This document shows positions 39,548 to 54,590 of a DNA stretch of 64,000 nucleotides, in pieces. The stretch is from positions 1,736,001 through 1,800,000 of the forward strand of contig WHVY01000003.1 in the NCBI GenBank assembly GCA_022266195.1, in the 5' to 3' direction. Within the stretch, counting starts at the first letter, position 1. Each line of letters opens with the position of its first letter. The notes beneath the pieces were generated by a model. The model did not search any database. It was not told the origin of the DNA and saw only the letters and a program-made list of their open reading frames with translations. This stretch comes from Tetranychus cinnabarinus. Taxonomy: Eukaryota; Arthropoda; Arachnida; Trombidiformes; Tetranychidae. The translations under genes and the position numbers were made by a program.

Positions 39548-39812
39548 ACAATGTTCATTGTTATGGCCACAATCTTTAAATGTTTCATGGCTAATAATAG
39601 TAACAAATGAGCAATTAAAACAAATGATTTAGTCCAAAATAATTGCTATTATGTGTATAATGTTGCATTTGTGCTGATTATCAGTTAAAAATTATCTAAA
39701 TTAAACAATTCTAAATTCAACTCTATAACCCTAGATAGTTCCGTTTTTACAAAGCTTTTTCATGTTTCATGATGGTCAGATATCTCAAATGCAAGTTTAG
39801 ATTGAATTTGTT
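39548..39812 (+). pseudogene. Collapsed partial duplicate of the CCDC186 locus
   Basis: Three blocks, collinear and same-strand with a distant locus, are joined here. 39548-39710 resembles 43211-43350 (3' flank of CCDC186). About 39712-39750 resembles 45763-45797 (CCDC186 coding, antisense). About 39752-39812 resembles 46283-46345 (further CCDC186 coding). Shared strings include TTCATTGTTATGGCCACAAT and GGTCAGATATCTCAAATGCA. The 2.4-kb and about 0.5-kb intervals between the source blocks are missing. No function is expected. Confidence 0.85.
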
Positions 39813-40681
39813 ATCGATATTATCCATGTAATCGATTGATTTAATAAAAAGTGTTCTTAATCATTATCATCATTTGATTATTATTACCATTATTTTAGGC
39901 AAATGTTGACAAAATGTAATTTTTGATTCCTTTCTACGGGATTTTACAATAGGTTTTTTTTAAAAAATTATATAAAATGCATTATCATAGGCCTTTAATC
40001 ATCATTATTTGCACTTAGATAATTTATTGAAATAATAATTGATATAAATTATATGTTATAAATAATAGGCAATCAATGTTTTTGATTGTTTCAAAAAGTT
40101 TTTAAAGTAATTTATTTCTGATAAATGTTTATGAAGCATCAACTTTCACCTTACATCAAGAGCGGTTTAAAATCGGAATTAATCAATATTAAGATAAATA
40201 GCGCTAAAACAAAATCAAAACTCAGCACTTATTTGAGCAACACTTTCTTTTGAACAAGTTAAATTAAATCGTGTCACATCTGATGATTTAATAGCGAAAG
40301 ATAATTCAATTGTTGTAACAGTATAAAAGTCGGGTTTTTTTCCTAACTGGAAATACGCATTCCTCATAAAGAGTGATTTAAATTGGCAAACCAAATGAAT
40401 GAATGATAGATTGAAAAACTAATTACACGAAGCCCAAGTTATCTGGTTATTATTCACGATAGCCTGTAATGAAGATTTGATGTGTTGATTGACTTTTTGC
40501 TCCATTCCCGATGATATTGAAGCTCATGATAACTGACGGTAGAACCATAATAAGTCAAATCAATCTAATAAGAAATTTAAAAAAAGTGAATTGGAAACAA
40601 TAATAGCATTAAACAGATGTTTTTACCACGTGTGAAAATAGTGATAAGAAAGCTGTGAATTATTAATAGTAATTAACAACA
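39813..40681. other. Convergent spacer, mRpL24 (+) and nuclear-receptor-like gene (-)
   Basis: Contains the mRpL24 poly(A) signal and the 3' UTR of the minus-strand gene. AT-rich, with nothing else recognised. Confidence 0.5.
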
Positions 40682-42215
40682 TTAAGTACCATTGCACTCT
40701 ACCAACTTAGATATACAACCCGACAATGAGTAGTTTATGATGAACATCTCAAAAACATTTCGCATATGTTTTCGCAAATTTTGAATCTCTTCAATTTTCA
40801 CCATCAATCGATAATGGTAGTCTGAGGCGTCATACGGGAATTCACAGGTCGATTCTAAATATCGTTGTAAAAGGTAAATGTAAGTGTATTGTTCTAGTCT
40901 GCAAGAGAAAAGGAAATAAATATTAGTAAATAATTAAAGTGATTAAAACAAAATGTTTGGTTTAACCTTATGGATTCTTTAAATTTAAGATTAGGTAGAT
41001 CTGGATTGAAGATGATAATCAAGTAAAGAAGGGCTGCAACAGTTAAATCCTTTCGCCATCGATCTGGAAAAGTCTCAATAACATGAACAATACCATTGTG
41101 CAACGAAGAATCCAAGCGGAAAACATCTCTTCTATCAACTCGAATACCTGAACACTGGAAGACAATATTTCATCAAATTAATATACTTGGGAAAGATTTT
41201 GAATTTAGATTTAATATAATTGATTGTTTGTCTAAAGTCAACTTACATTCCAGCTGTCGGTTAGGTGATCATAGGTGAGAACACTTTTCATGGCGACCAC
41301 ATCGAAAAATACACTTGATAAAAGGGTAACTCTATCATCCATCTGTAATCGTCTGTATGCTCTTAATTTTCTACAAGTTCCAACGAGTATTTTTGGACAG
41401 GAATCGGGATAACTTAGTCCTATTTTATAGATAATGGTATTAACAAGAGCGACATCATGAAAAGCTGAAACAGCTTCTTTCAATACAAGTGACTGGAACT
41501 CGTCAAGAGATGCTTGAGTAGCCAGGAACTCTGATTTTAGGTTCAATGGTGTATAATAAGCTGCTAAAATTTTCTTTGCCACTTTTGGTCTCCATGGTTC
41601 TTTAACCTTTGACGGGTCCATACACAGAGAAAGTACTGGCTTGAAGCCTGGATCCATTGGAGTTAAGTTATTGGATTGAGGATCGGTGTAAGGTCGACGA
41701 AGATGCGAAGGCAATGTCTCAACTTCCTTGAAACCATTTTGAGGTTCACTCGAAGACTGTGGACTTTCTTGTGATGGTAATTGTGTCTCCGTTGGAGGCG
41801 AACCATTAGAAATATCAGAAGAATCTGGTTTTTTACTGATGAATGATGATGTCAAAAGTTGCTCCAAATTATCAAGAATTGAATTACTTGTCATATGGTT
41901 ACATTGACAATCTTGAGAGATACTATTAGAGGAGATTTGGTTTGGACACTCCTGAGATGTCTCTTTAATTGGCTCAAGTGAATCCATATCATGATCATTA
42001 TTGTTGTTATCGACTGTATACTCTGCTTCACTATCAATATGGCTTCTGATCGTTTCTTCACTGGGAAAAAGTGAATTTAAAATAGTTTCCAGGTCACTTG
42101 GAGATAAAGTTGGAAATGTTGGTACCGGTGTTTCTTCCATCCTTTGGTCTAGTGAAGCTGGCTCAGTTGGTAAAGTTTGTTGTTGAAAATAGTCCCAAGT
42201 TTCATTCAAATCCAT
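40682..42215 (-). CDS. Nuclear-receptor ligand-binding-domain protein without DBD (HR96/NR1J-like)
   Basis: Three exons, 42215-41247, 41154-40967 and 40898-40682, phases 0 and 2, give 457 residues. The first ATG of the frame is at 42215. Residues 1-210 are Ser/Thr/Pro/acidic-rich with no zinc-finger cysteines; an LxxLL motif (LEQLL) lies at 117-121. From about 215 to the end is a ligand-binding-domain fold: FPDRWRKDLTVAALLYLIII, FNPDLPNL (the conserved loop after helix 8) and LEQYTYIYLLQRYLES (helix 10). The C-terminus (LSGCISKLVECNGT) lacks a clear AF-2 helix. The closest family I recognise is HR96/NR1J. LBD-only HR96-related proteins are, as I recall, expanded in the spider mite Tetranychus urticae and linked to detoxification-gene control. 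Family certain, subfamily likely. Confidence 0.8.
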
Positions 42216-43869
42216 GATTTTGCTTGTCCAATGAGAATGAGGAAAACAAGAAAACAAATATTCAATCACACTAAATTGTTTTAATAAGATTATTGTTACC
42301 TAGATTTCACTATCATCAAAATGCAGCTTCATGTCTGTCGTTTAATAACAGTTATCATCTGACTTTTTATATCTTCTAATCTTCCCTCAGCTAGCAATAG
42401 AGATTTACACTATTAGATTTGTTACAAAGGAGAAAGTGTCAGTCAAATGATGACATACATTGAGCTTATGTCCCTGGAACAAATGTAAACTGAAAACAAT
42501 CGCATAAGAGGAAAAGATGTTTACATGGAAGGTTTACTAAAAGTTGAACATTGATGATTGAACAATAGAGCATTGGTGATTGGAAAAAAACACACATCAT
42601 CGACCATATTTTCTCAATTGATTGACTGTTCTAATCATGATTCACTATCCTCCCTCTCCTTTATCTGCGTTCATAATTCACCTACTCACGATCAGATAAT
42701 TAGATCGATTCACAGTAATGTTTTACAATTAACACTTACCCTCAATCCATCTGCAATTATAGTTTTCCTAGTCGTTCCTCATTACCTTCATCTAATCAAC
42801 TTTTTTTATCTCACTTGGACTATTTCTCGGAATTTCCAGGCGTTTATCTTTTTGTTTCATATTCTCAGGCTTGTAACAATTAGTGATGATTAGATATCTT
42901 CTCTAATTAATGCTTTCTACACATAAGCTAGTGGCGTAATTTCATTCCTCAATCCAAAGTAAAAGTCACTCTTTTAAGACTCTTCAAAGATAACAAAAAT
43001 CAAAGGTGATAATTGTCAGCTACAAATCCAATCATCATGAAGCTCACAAAAAAATATGGAATCAATAGTAAGTGTTTCATTGTGTAAAAATGTAAAAGTG
43101 CTTTAAGGACAATTTCACCGTTAATCCGCCCGATTATTTACGATAAACTAGAGTCAATGAATGTTAAAACACTTATTTGGTTGATTCTTCGACTATTTTT
43201 TGTTGATCATGTTGACAAAGTTCATTGTTATGGCCACAATTTATCAATATTTCATGGCTAATGGCTTAGTCCAAAAGAGCTACTATTATTTGTATTATGT
43301 AACATGTGTACTGATTATCAGTTAAAAATTATCTAAATTGAACAATTCTAAATACAAATACTTTCAAAATGATTATGTAGCTTTCAATCGATCAAATTCA
43401 ACAGAGTCAACATTATTGTGGAATAATATTTACTTGTACTTAACAACCCTTTACACACTTGGCTTAGTAAAAAAAGTATTTTAGATTGTTGATTAAAATT
43501 ATAGTTAACATTGTGTTGATTAATATCAACAATGTTTGTAAATATTGATTCAATTGAGTTTCATCAATTATTTCCAAGTTGATAAAGCTGTTGGACAAGT
43601 TATACAGTAAAGTAAATGTATTCATAAATAATACAAACATAAGACTTGTTGCTTTACGGATACATTAATCTATCCAATAATTGATGGAAATAAATGCTTC
43701 AAATCAATTTTGGTCATAGTTCGAATCATTTACAAGCAAAATACACATTGTTGAAATATATCAGCCCGCAAAGCTAGAGGCAGTTGAAATAAGATTGTAA
43801 ATTGTTTGATTATTAAAATCAGAGCTGCAATGACTAAATGTTTAACTTGTTTTGATGCGTAAATCTTGT
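42216..43869. other. Spacer between nuclear-receptor-like gene and CCDC186
   Basis: Both flanking genes are on the minus strand, so this holds the promoter of the receptor-like gene and the 3' UTR of CCDC186. I looked here for an upstream zinc-finger exon (a CEGCKGFF-type stretch) and saw none. The frame at 42558-42893 (+) is not recognisable. 43211-43350 is the source-like block of the duplicate at 39548. Confidence 0.5.
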
Positions 43870-47157
<3,288 letters not shown>

Positions 47158-47920
47158 TTATAAATACAGACCATTACAAACTAAAAAAATCACAAACAAA
47201 ATTACTAACAAATAATCACTGAATAACGTTGACAGTCCATTTAAATGCTATCTTTTTGAAGATTTATCTCAGGCACAGATTTTGATGATTATGTCTAGAA
47301 CTAAAAAACAGATAGAGCAACAGCTTGAAAATAGCTTATTTTGACTATTCTCACGAAAACTACAACCAAGTTCACAATAATCGATAATAAGTTAAATCAT
47401 GATTAAAAATATAATTGACGGAAGACTATCGTTTCAAGCAGTCATTAACTATCCATCATTTAATGAGACATAAAATTTCAACCATAAACATAATGTTTTT
47501 GATGTTTCAGGATGAGTTAGGCTTAAAGGGACTGTCTATAAATATTTAAAGTAAATGAAGATGCTGTAATTTATTTTCATTTTTTATAAACTCTATTACA
47601 ATCTCATTTTGCTGTTTCTTGGTGTAATTATTAGTATTAATTATAAAAATTCAATGTGTTGATTCTTTTTATATAACTGTTGGCGGTCTAATTTACATAA
47701 TTATGTTTCAATTGAACAACAATCCCTGGTGATCCCTATTAACTGTGATTTTAAGCTTGGTGATTTTTTTGTACCTCTGCTCTTTTGGTTTTTGATAAAT
47801 TTTATCACTGTTCGTGTAATTTATTTATTTATTTATTTACTAATTTAATGTGTGAACTCTGCTGTCGCTTCATCTTCATTTGAATCGTGTCTTTATTAGT
47901 TTGCATTTGCAATTATCAAA
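47158..47920. promoter_or_regulatory. Divergent promoter region, CCDC186 (-) and TRAPPC11 (+)
   Basis: 763 bp between two start codons. Contains a TTTA tetranucleotide run near 47819-47840. No defined promoter element is recognised, but both 5' leaders must lie here. Confidence 0.45.
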
Positions 47921-50900
47921 ATGCTTGGTACAACAGTAGTCCCAGCTGATTACGAGATTGGTAAAATACCTGATGAGTTGAGTCACCATCCCTTACCATT
48001 GATCTATTTTGCCGGTCTCAATATTAATTCAAATCAAACTCATCATTATGTGTGGGAAACATTTGCTAACAAACGAGCCCCTGATAGAACACCCATGCAA
48101 TACAGACTTATGGACAATGATTGTATGATTCCACCCTCAAAGCAAAAGGTATTAAATGTTATCAATTTAAATACAGTAAAGGCTGAGATAATGGGACGCT
48201 GAGATAATGAGACAAAATTTATAAACGATCCCTAATCAAGGAGGAGTTTAATCTCATTTGATTTCTTCTAATTTCATTGCTATTTCTTTAATTATCAACT
48301 AACTTAATTTGATTTTCTTTCGTAAAATATTAATCAAAAAACTCTAGAAATCAGGTTAAAAAAACAATTGCTGTTGGATTTGATCGATTAAGGAAGATTG
48401 AAATAATGAAAATACGCTGCCCGGTGAATAGTGTGAATAAGCTATTCCAAGAGAGTCTCATTATCTCAGCCTTTACTGTATCATCTATTAGTATTTCAGC
48501 TTTCTCACGATTTACAATTTTATTCATTTTGAAAACTTCTATGATTTCTCTTCTTCTATTACTTAATTGTAGAAATCCACATATGATTGGTATGTTCCCA
48601 AAGGCATTCTCAAGACTAATTGGTTAATTAAACATCTTCACGAGGTGCCGTCGGTCGCTGTCTTGTGCGTTGAATTGGATTGGGATGATGTCAACTTTAA
48701 CACTAGAAAGCAAGAATGTGTCAACCAAGTTGAAGCTTTGCGAGGCCAATTCATCAATCGTAGTTGCCGAATTGCTTTGGTTCTGTTGCAAAAAAGTTTA
48801 ACCATTCCAATCGAAGATGCGATGACAACTGAAAGAGCTTCTAATTTATGTGAAGCATGTGATATCAATGCAACATCTCTGTTTGTTTTACCTTACCAAG
48901 ACAGTCAACATTTTCTTGGGTATATTTATCGGTTAGTTTATTATCTGTCTTGGATTGTCATCAGTTTTGATTCTTGTTAATCTTCTTTACGACCAATCTT
49001 TATTTCAGAATGGAAGCGGCCTTCTTCGAGCTTTCAAGTTCCTACTATCAGCAAGAAATGAAGTTCATTCGAAGTCACCGGGATCAATTAAATAAAACAA
49101 ACCACGGACTTTTATTTGTCAGACATCAGTTCAAATTAGGATTTTTCTCCGAGATGAGACAAGATTTCCAAGGAGCCATAAAGTAACTTAAAGATTTTTT
49201 GTTTCTCTTCAGCATTTCACGACTAATTCTCTGTTTCGCGAATTTTACAGGAATTACAAACAAGCTTATGCTAATTTAATGGAAATTCGTTCGTCATTAA
49301 CTAACATCTATGAAATCATGGTCATAGCGGGTTTTATAAATTATAAGGTTTGCCGGTTATTGTTTAATCAGAATGATCCGAGAGAAGCTATAGCTCATTT
49401 TCAAAAACACATTAATATATTTAAAAGCAAAGATGAAACACCCGAATTAGAATTTGAACATTTCGCATGGCTTTCGAAACAGTTTTCTATATTTGGTGAT
49501 CTTTTCGATGCTGCAATTGCCTCCGGTTTAGTACCTGGTCAAATTCAACATCCTGGATATTATTATTATGAATCTGCTCTATTAGCTATCAAACGTCAAG
49601 CTGCTATCGAACCATTTCGAGAAAGAGTTCAGTTTATCAACAAAGATACTGCATTGGTTCTTATCGAAGAAGCTTTAAGGATTGAGTTTTATGGTCAGAG
49701 ACCTTGGCGGCCAGGATGTCAAAGTAATTTTTTATTTTAACTGTTATCAATTTATCAATTTAATGTGTCAGATTTTTCATGGGATCCCTTTTATTTCAGG
49801 TTTAAATCCACTCGATCCTGAGAAAGAAAGAGAAGGAATTAAAGTGCTTCAATATCATGAATTAGTTTATATTAATCATTCTGTAAGTATAATTTCCATT
49901 ATCCATTTAACTTTTTCCCTTAAATGCCCTACTGCATGAATAGAACTTTTAAAATAATGAATCTTTTTCCTTTACAGACTTTAATTATAAATTTGCTCAA
50001 AGATGCAATGAATCAATTTAAAAGGAATAAGTGCCCTCGAATGATGCGATTCATGACCGTCTTGATAGCACAACAATATCACGACGTAAATGATTATCCC
50101 AATTGCCTAACTCACCTCAATCAGGTTTTACCCTTTTATCGAACCGAAAAATGGAAACAAATTCTAGTCTCAATACTGACCACAGCTTTCAATGCTGCCT
50201 ATTCATCTGCCAACTTAACTGAATTTGTTAAACTTGGTTTTGAATTTTTGTCATCATGGATACCAGCAGAGTTAGAATTTAAAAAATCTATTCAGGAATC
50301 CATCTCAAAAGTTCTTTCACTGCAATCACCCCTAAATCTGAAAAACTCAGAGGAAAATATTGATGAAGCCTGGCAAAAGATGTTTATTGAGGGAACTTAT
50401 GATACGCAAATTACCATCAAAATGAATCCAATCGTTCCATTCATCGAAATCAAACCCGTATTCTCCCAAAAAGCTTATAAATGGCAAGAAAATGTTCATT
50501 TGAAAGTTTATATGCTTCTCAATGCTCCAATGCCGATGAATTTTGATAAATTAAGTTTAACATTCGACAAAAGCTATTACAATCAATTTTGTAATTATTG
50601 TCCATCTCCGAAATCAAGCATAGATGGTGATACTAACGACAATGCATCAATGCATTTTGAACCTATGGTGATGAAATGTTTTGAATTTAATTTTGAAGCA
50701 AGAATCGAGGATTACGGTAAACAGCTTGAGATTACGGAAATAACACTTTTTATGAATGATAATCCGATCAAAGTGACTTTTAATTGGATCAACGAAAATC
50801 CCAGTGATAATAATAAATGTTTCAGTCACAATTCGTGTTTTTCATCTTCACCATCATTAACTTCATCGTCAACATCATCTATATCGTCTTATCCACCCAA

Positions 50901-52197
50901 GTTTTATCATATCACACCAACTTTAACTACATTCCTTGAACCTCGTAAACCAATAGTTGATTTATCCTTAGTGAACGCATCTCCAGCTTTGCTTCATGAA
51001 ATGTACCCAATCAAGATAGTCATTGAAAACAAAGATGAATACAGTATAAAAGATATTTCATTAACGATCGTAAAGATGGAGGAAGCGGCTGAAACCCAAA
51101 CCGTCGAGTTTATTCTTGACGGTTTTCCTTTAGCTTTGGGTACTGCGCAAAAATTGACCGAGTCAATGATTGATCCTGGAACAAGTTTGATCAAAATTGT
51201 TTACCTTCCAATAAGTGATCTTAATTCTCAACGTTTCATGTTCTCTGTTCTTTTTTCCGTCAACTCAGCTGAATCTACAGCCATCTCTTCTGGTCCCAAT
51301 CTTTTAAAGGAAATCGTCTCTATACAGGCTATTAATCCGTTCAATATATCTTTCACAACTTGCACTCCTTTAAATACTCCTTCACGGGTTATAAGATTGA
51401 TGGAACCATTCGTTTTAAAAGCTGATATTACCTGTTTATCCCCTTTACCTCTAGAATTGATTGATTGCAATGTTGAATTAAATCAAAATATTTTCCACAC
51501 TTTGCCATACATACCAACAACTCTGAACAAACTACTCCGTTCAGATGATCGCACTGAATGTCATTTTGCTCTCTATTCTGAGAGTCAGATTACTCAAGAA
51601 ACTGGCCTTGGTGTATTAGTTATCCGCTGGAAAAAATCGACCGCTTCTAATCACAACTCGAATACTGAATCAACAGAAGAAGATGGCTGTCAAATAAACA
51701 AAATTAAATTTACTCTGCCTGCAATAACCGTTCAAAATAGTTACCTCTATGTTGAAACTAAATTACCAGAATTTGGCACTACACGAGAGAGTCTTTTATT
51801 AACCTACAATTTAGCTAATCGAACTGATGATTTACTGCCGCTTTCCTTGAGTTTGGACAAAAGTGATAATTTCATGTTCGCTGGTAACTGTTCGGTTAAA
51901 TTTTCCATTCCAGCTAAATCTCAATCAACTCAATTATTTGTCTTATACCCTTTGGTCTGTGGACATGTTTCACTGCCCAAACTAAAAATAATACTTTATC
52001 CTGATACGGAAAATCCTATTGATATGGATAACGTTCTTGAAGATATTGTACCATCTTATCTGTTAGTTATGGTAAGTGAAAATATCCAACCTCCCAATAA
52101 TTTATTTAATCTAATTCATTATTTTTTCATTCAACAGCCTCAAAGGAAAATATATACTCCATTTGAACCGATTGGAAATGCTGTTTTAACTAAATGA
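47921..52197 (+). CDS. TRAPPC11: TRAPPC11 (TRAPP complex subunit, foie gras homolog)
   Basis: Seven exons: 47921-48148, 48573-48931, 49009-49182, 49251-49723, 49800-49882, 49978-52071 and 52138-52197. All phases agree, giving 1,156 residues. The N-terminus includes YDWYVPKGILKTNWLIKHLH and the DWDD segment. The foie gras domain shows HGLLFVRHQFKLGFFSEM, AGFINYKVCRLLF and FYGQRPWRPG. A Ser-rich insert (50845-50890) precedes the C-terminal gryzun-type beta-rich region, with LPEFGTTRESLLLTYNLANR near the end. TRAPPC11 is a subunit of the metazoan TRAPPIII complex acting in ER-to-Golgi traffic and autophagy. A poly(A) signal lies at 52350-52355. Intron 1 is enlarged by a MITE insertion. Confidence 0.96.
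48174..48478. mobile_element. MITE, Tc1/mariner-like (pogo-type ends), in TRAPPC11 intron 1
   Basis: Terminal inverted repeats of about 24 bp begin CAGTAAAGGCTGAGATAATG on the left and end in the reverse complement on the right (one mismatch). A TA dinucleotide flanks each side (48172-48173 and 48479-48480). A direct 16-bp repeat of the inner TIR sits at 48198-48213. At 305 bp it has no coding capacity. Removing the element and one TA would leave an intron of about 117 nt, typical for this window. Confidence 0.8.
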
Positions 52198-52401
52198 AGC
52201 GTTAAAGTTGGTTTAGCTGAAATATTTACCAAGAACTTTTGCTTGACATTTTTATACAAGTATTCTTGCAAATTAAAAGGAGGAAAATTCTTAATATTTT
52301 TTAGTCTGTTTTTACCCGAACCGGTGATTGTTAAAGTTGCGTTGATAAGAATAAATTGCTTTGGTGATTTTAGTAAAGCTAAAATTAAACTAAAAATTAT
52401 G

Positions 52402-54082
52402 TTAAACAGTTTCAGTACAATTTATAGTTTCTTTTAAAGTTACATTGTATCTTTCATAGTCAATAGGTAGTCCATTTTGATCGACACAAAAACATGAATC
52501 TCCAAAACACTGAATCGGGTTATAATTACCAAGATGATCGCAATCATAATCAGACCAATTGGTTTTATCGTTAGCTTGTCGTAACAAGTCTTTATCACGG
52601 ATACAATCTTTCAAGATAAATACATTGGATCATTAATTTGGTGAAAAATACTCATATCTTTGTAATTGTGAATATTCACGCAAAAGGTTGAATACTTACT
52701 GCATCTCATTTGTTCGATTTCTGATGAATCTCTTGGAATAGTCACTCTGGCTCCATATCTTTCCCCTTTTTGGTTTACACAGTAACAACTATTAAATATT
52801 AACATATAAATGTTATTGCAATTTAAATCGCAGTGAAAAACTTGAGTCTATCCAAACCTGGTCTCATCACATTGTTTTGCTTTATAACTCCCATCCAAAT
52901 TACATTCAGGTAGTTCGTATCCAACCACAAAATCAAATTTTTTCTTGAGAAATTTCAGTTCTTCATTGCGTCTTATCAATTCTGACCAACATGGAAAATC
53001 TTGGTGCCCATCTAAATATCACCAAGTAGGGGTTTATCAAAGAAACGGTTTATTTGTAAATATGTATTTAAACTTACAGCAAGGCAGTTTATTGATGTCA
53101 GCGAGAGTCACTGGTGCACCTTTGATTCCTCGACCCTCTTTGATTGACGTATCCAGACAATATCCGTGTGTATTGGTTGTTTGAAGTGTTCGATAATTTC
53201 CATCTGATTGACATTGTGGTGAACCAAAGGGAATCTGTGGTTGAATGCTAATCATCTTGTGAAGGTCCCGTGAACAAGCTGATCAAATTTAGAAGATAAA
53301 AGAATTTGATTTAAAGTTGATTCCTTGAGCCATTATTCAACTCACCGCAATTAACAGATTTCTGTGAATCCAAGAAGTCTCCGAAAATCCGATCTCCATT
53401 TTCATCAACACAAAAACATCTATATTTAAAATGGACAAACAATTATTTCCGAACTATTACGGTGTTCACTTAATCAACATGTTCACTTGTAGCTCACCTC
53501 TTCCCAAAACATTGATAGTTCGAGTAATCGCCAAAAGTATTGCATCCAGGAATATAATTTGGTTCAGACTCATTTAGACTAGTTTTCAAAGCTTCAGTCC
53601 GGTGTTGTAAACATTTGGTATTACCTGTAAATCACTTTGGAAATTTTTTTAACATGTTGTTCAATTCTGATAATCAAATGAATTCACAAACCATAAGCAC
53701 ATTGCGGTAATGGTTGAGCTTCTGTACAAACCAACTGATCTCCACAAATAATAGCTGGAATATTTTGTAAGGCTGTTTTAACGCAAGTTTCACCAAGATC
53801 TAAAAAAATTGAAATTGATAACATAAATCGACTTGGATGATACAAAAATTAAAGATTAAACTTACCACCAATTTTAACACACGAATGACAGCAACCACAA
53901 GTAGTGGAATTTTCAAGCAAAACATAACCTTCCTCACAAACTTTGATTTCTTTCGGGCATTTGTTTAATGAGCAATAATTTAGTGGACACATGTTTGATC
54001 CAATCGAACTGTTTAAAATATATAAAAGCACGGTGGTTGTTATCCATAAGTAAATTAGGGATTTAATTTTGAAATTAAACAT
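52402..54082 (-). CDS. Secreted IGFBP-like / thyroglobulin type-1 repeat protein
   Basis: Eight exons in transcript order: 54082-53866, 53799-53692, 53624-53498, 53419-53346, 53278-53078, 53011-52858, 52788-52700 and 52607-52402. All phases are consistent, giving 391 residues. A hydrophobic N-terminus (LIYLWITTTVLLYIL) precedes a Cys-rich module ending in CGCCHSC and continuing to CGDQLVC, like the N-terminal IGFBP fold. Thyroglobulin type-1 hallmarks follow repeatedly: QCFGKR/CFCVDENG, QCQSDGNY/YCLDTS, CNLDGSYKAKQC/CYCVNQKG and IQCFGDSCFCVDQNG. Such modules bind or inhibit proteases or growth factors outside the cell; the target here is unknown. Tail-to-tail with TRAPPC11 (204 bp between stops). 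Confidence 0.88.
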
Positions 54083-54590
54083 CGCAATAATTTTGACAAG
54101 CTATGTGTGTTTTTGCATCAGCGAAGTTCTGACTGTAACTAATCTCTACCTTGGAAATATAAGTTCATCATTTATCTAATCAAGGAAGAAGAAGCCAATA
54201 AAACTGTAATAAATAGTCTAATTTAAGTGAAAATACGACTGAACCATTTTTATATCAATAACAAAATACAGAAAGATGGAAGAGAAACTATTTCACTCTT
54301 GAAAATTCAAAGTAAAATTAAAATTGGTATTTTTTGTAATTTGGTAAAATAAAATTCAGTTAAAAGCACATTGGACATTGTTAACAATTAAAAAGTTGAT
54401 AATTTTCTTAGCAAATTAAAGATTTCAATTATGCGCAAAAATTAGATTCAACAGCAGAGGGCGCTTTTGGTATCAAACCTCCGGAAAAGGAAGCTCGGTA
54501 CAATTGAAGCTAAAATCTTCTTGTTGTTTTGGCGTGTAGAGTTATTCAAGATAATTGTTTAATTGTAATTATTTAAATTGTTTTACAATC
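54083..54590. promoter_or_regulatory. Divergent promoter region, Tg1 protein (-) and RpS19 (+)
   Basis: Short divergent spacer. A GC-richer patch at about 54455-54535 (CAGAGGGCGC, CCTCCGGAAAAGG) just upstream of the RpS19 ATG stands out from the AT-rich background and is the likely RpS19 core promoter. A pyrimidine-rich CTTCTTG stretch near 54516 could be a TCT/5'-TOP type start; this is inference. Confidence 0.45.

Noticed and set aside
40682..42215. Assignment of the LBD protein to another receptor class such as E75/E78 or FTZ-F1.
   Set aside because: The FNPDLPNL and QRYLES segments and the overall feel fit NR1J/HR96 better, and there is no DBD to decide; kept as HR96-like with reduced confidence.
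42558..42893. 111-codon plus-strand frame with hydrophobic C-terminal half.
   Set aside because: No recognisable domain, non-ATG start, no exon context; it lies in the promoter region of a minus-strand gene.
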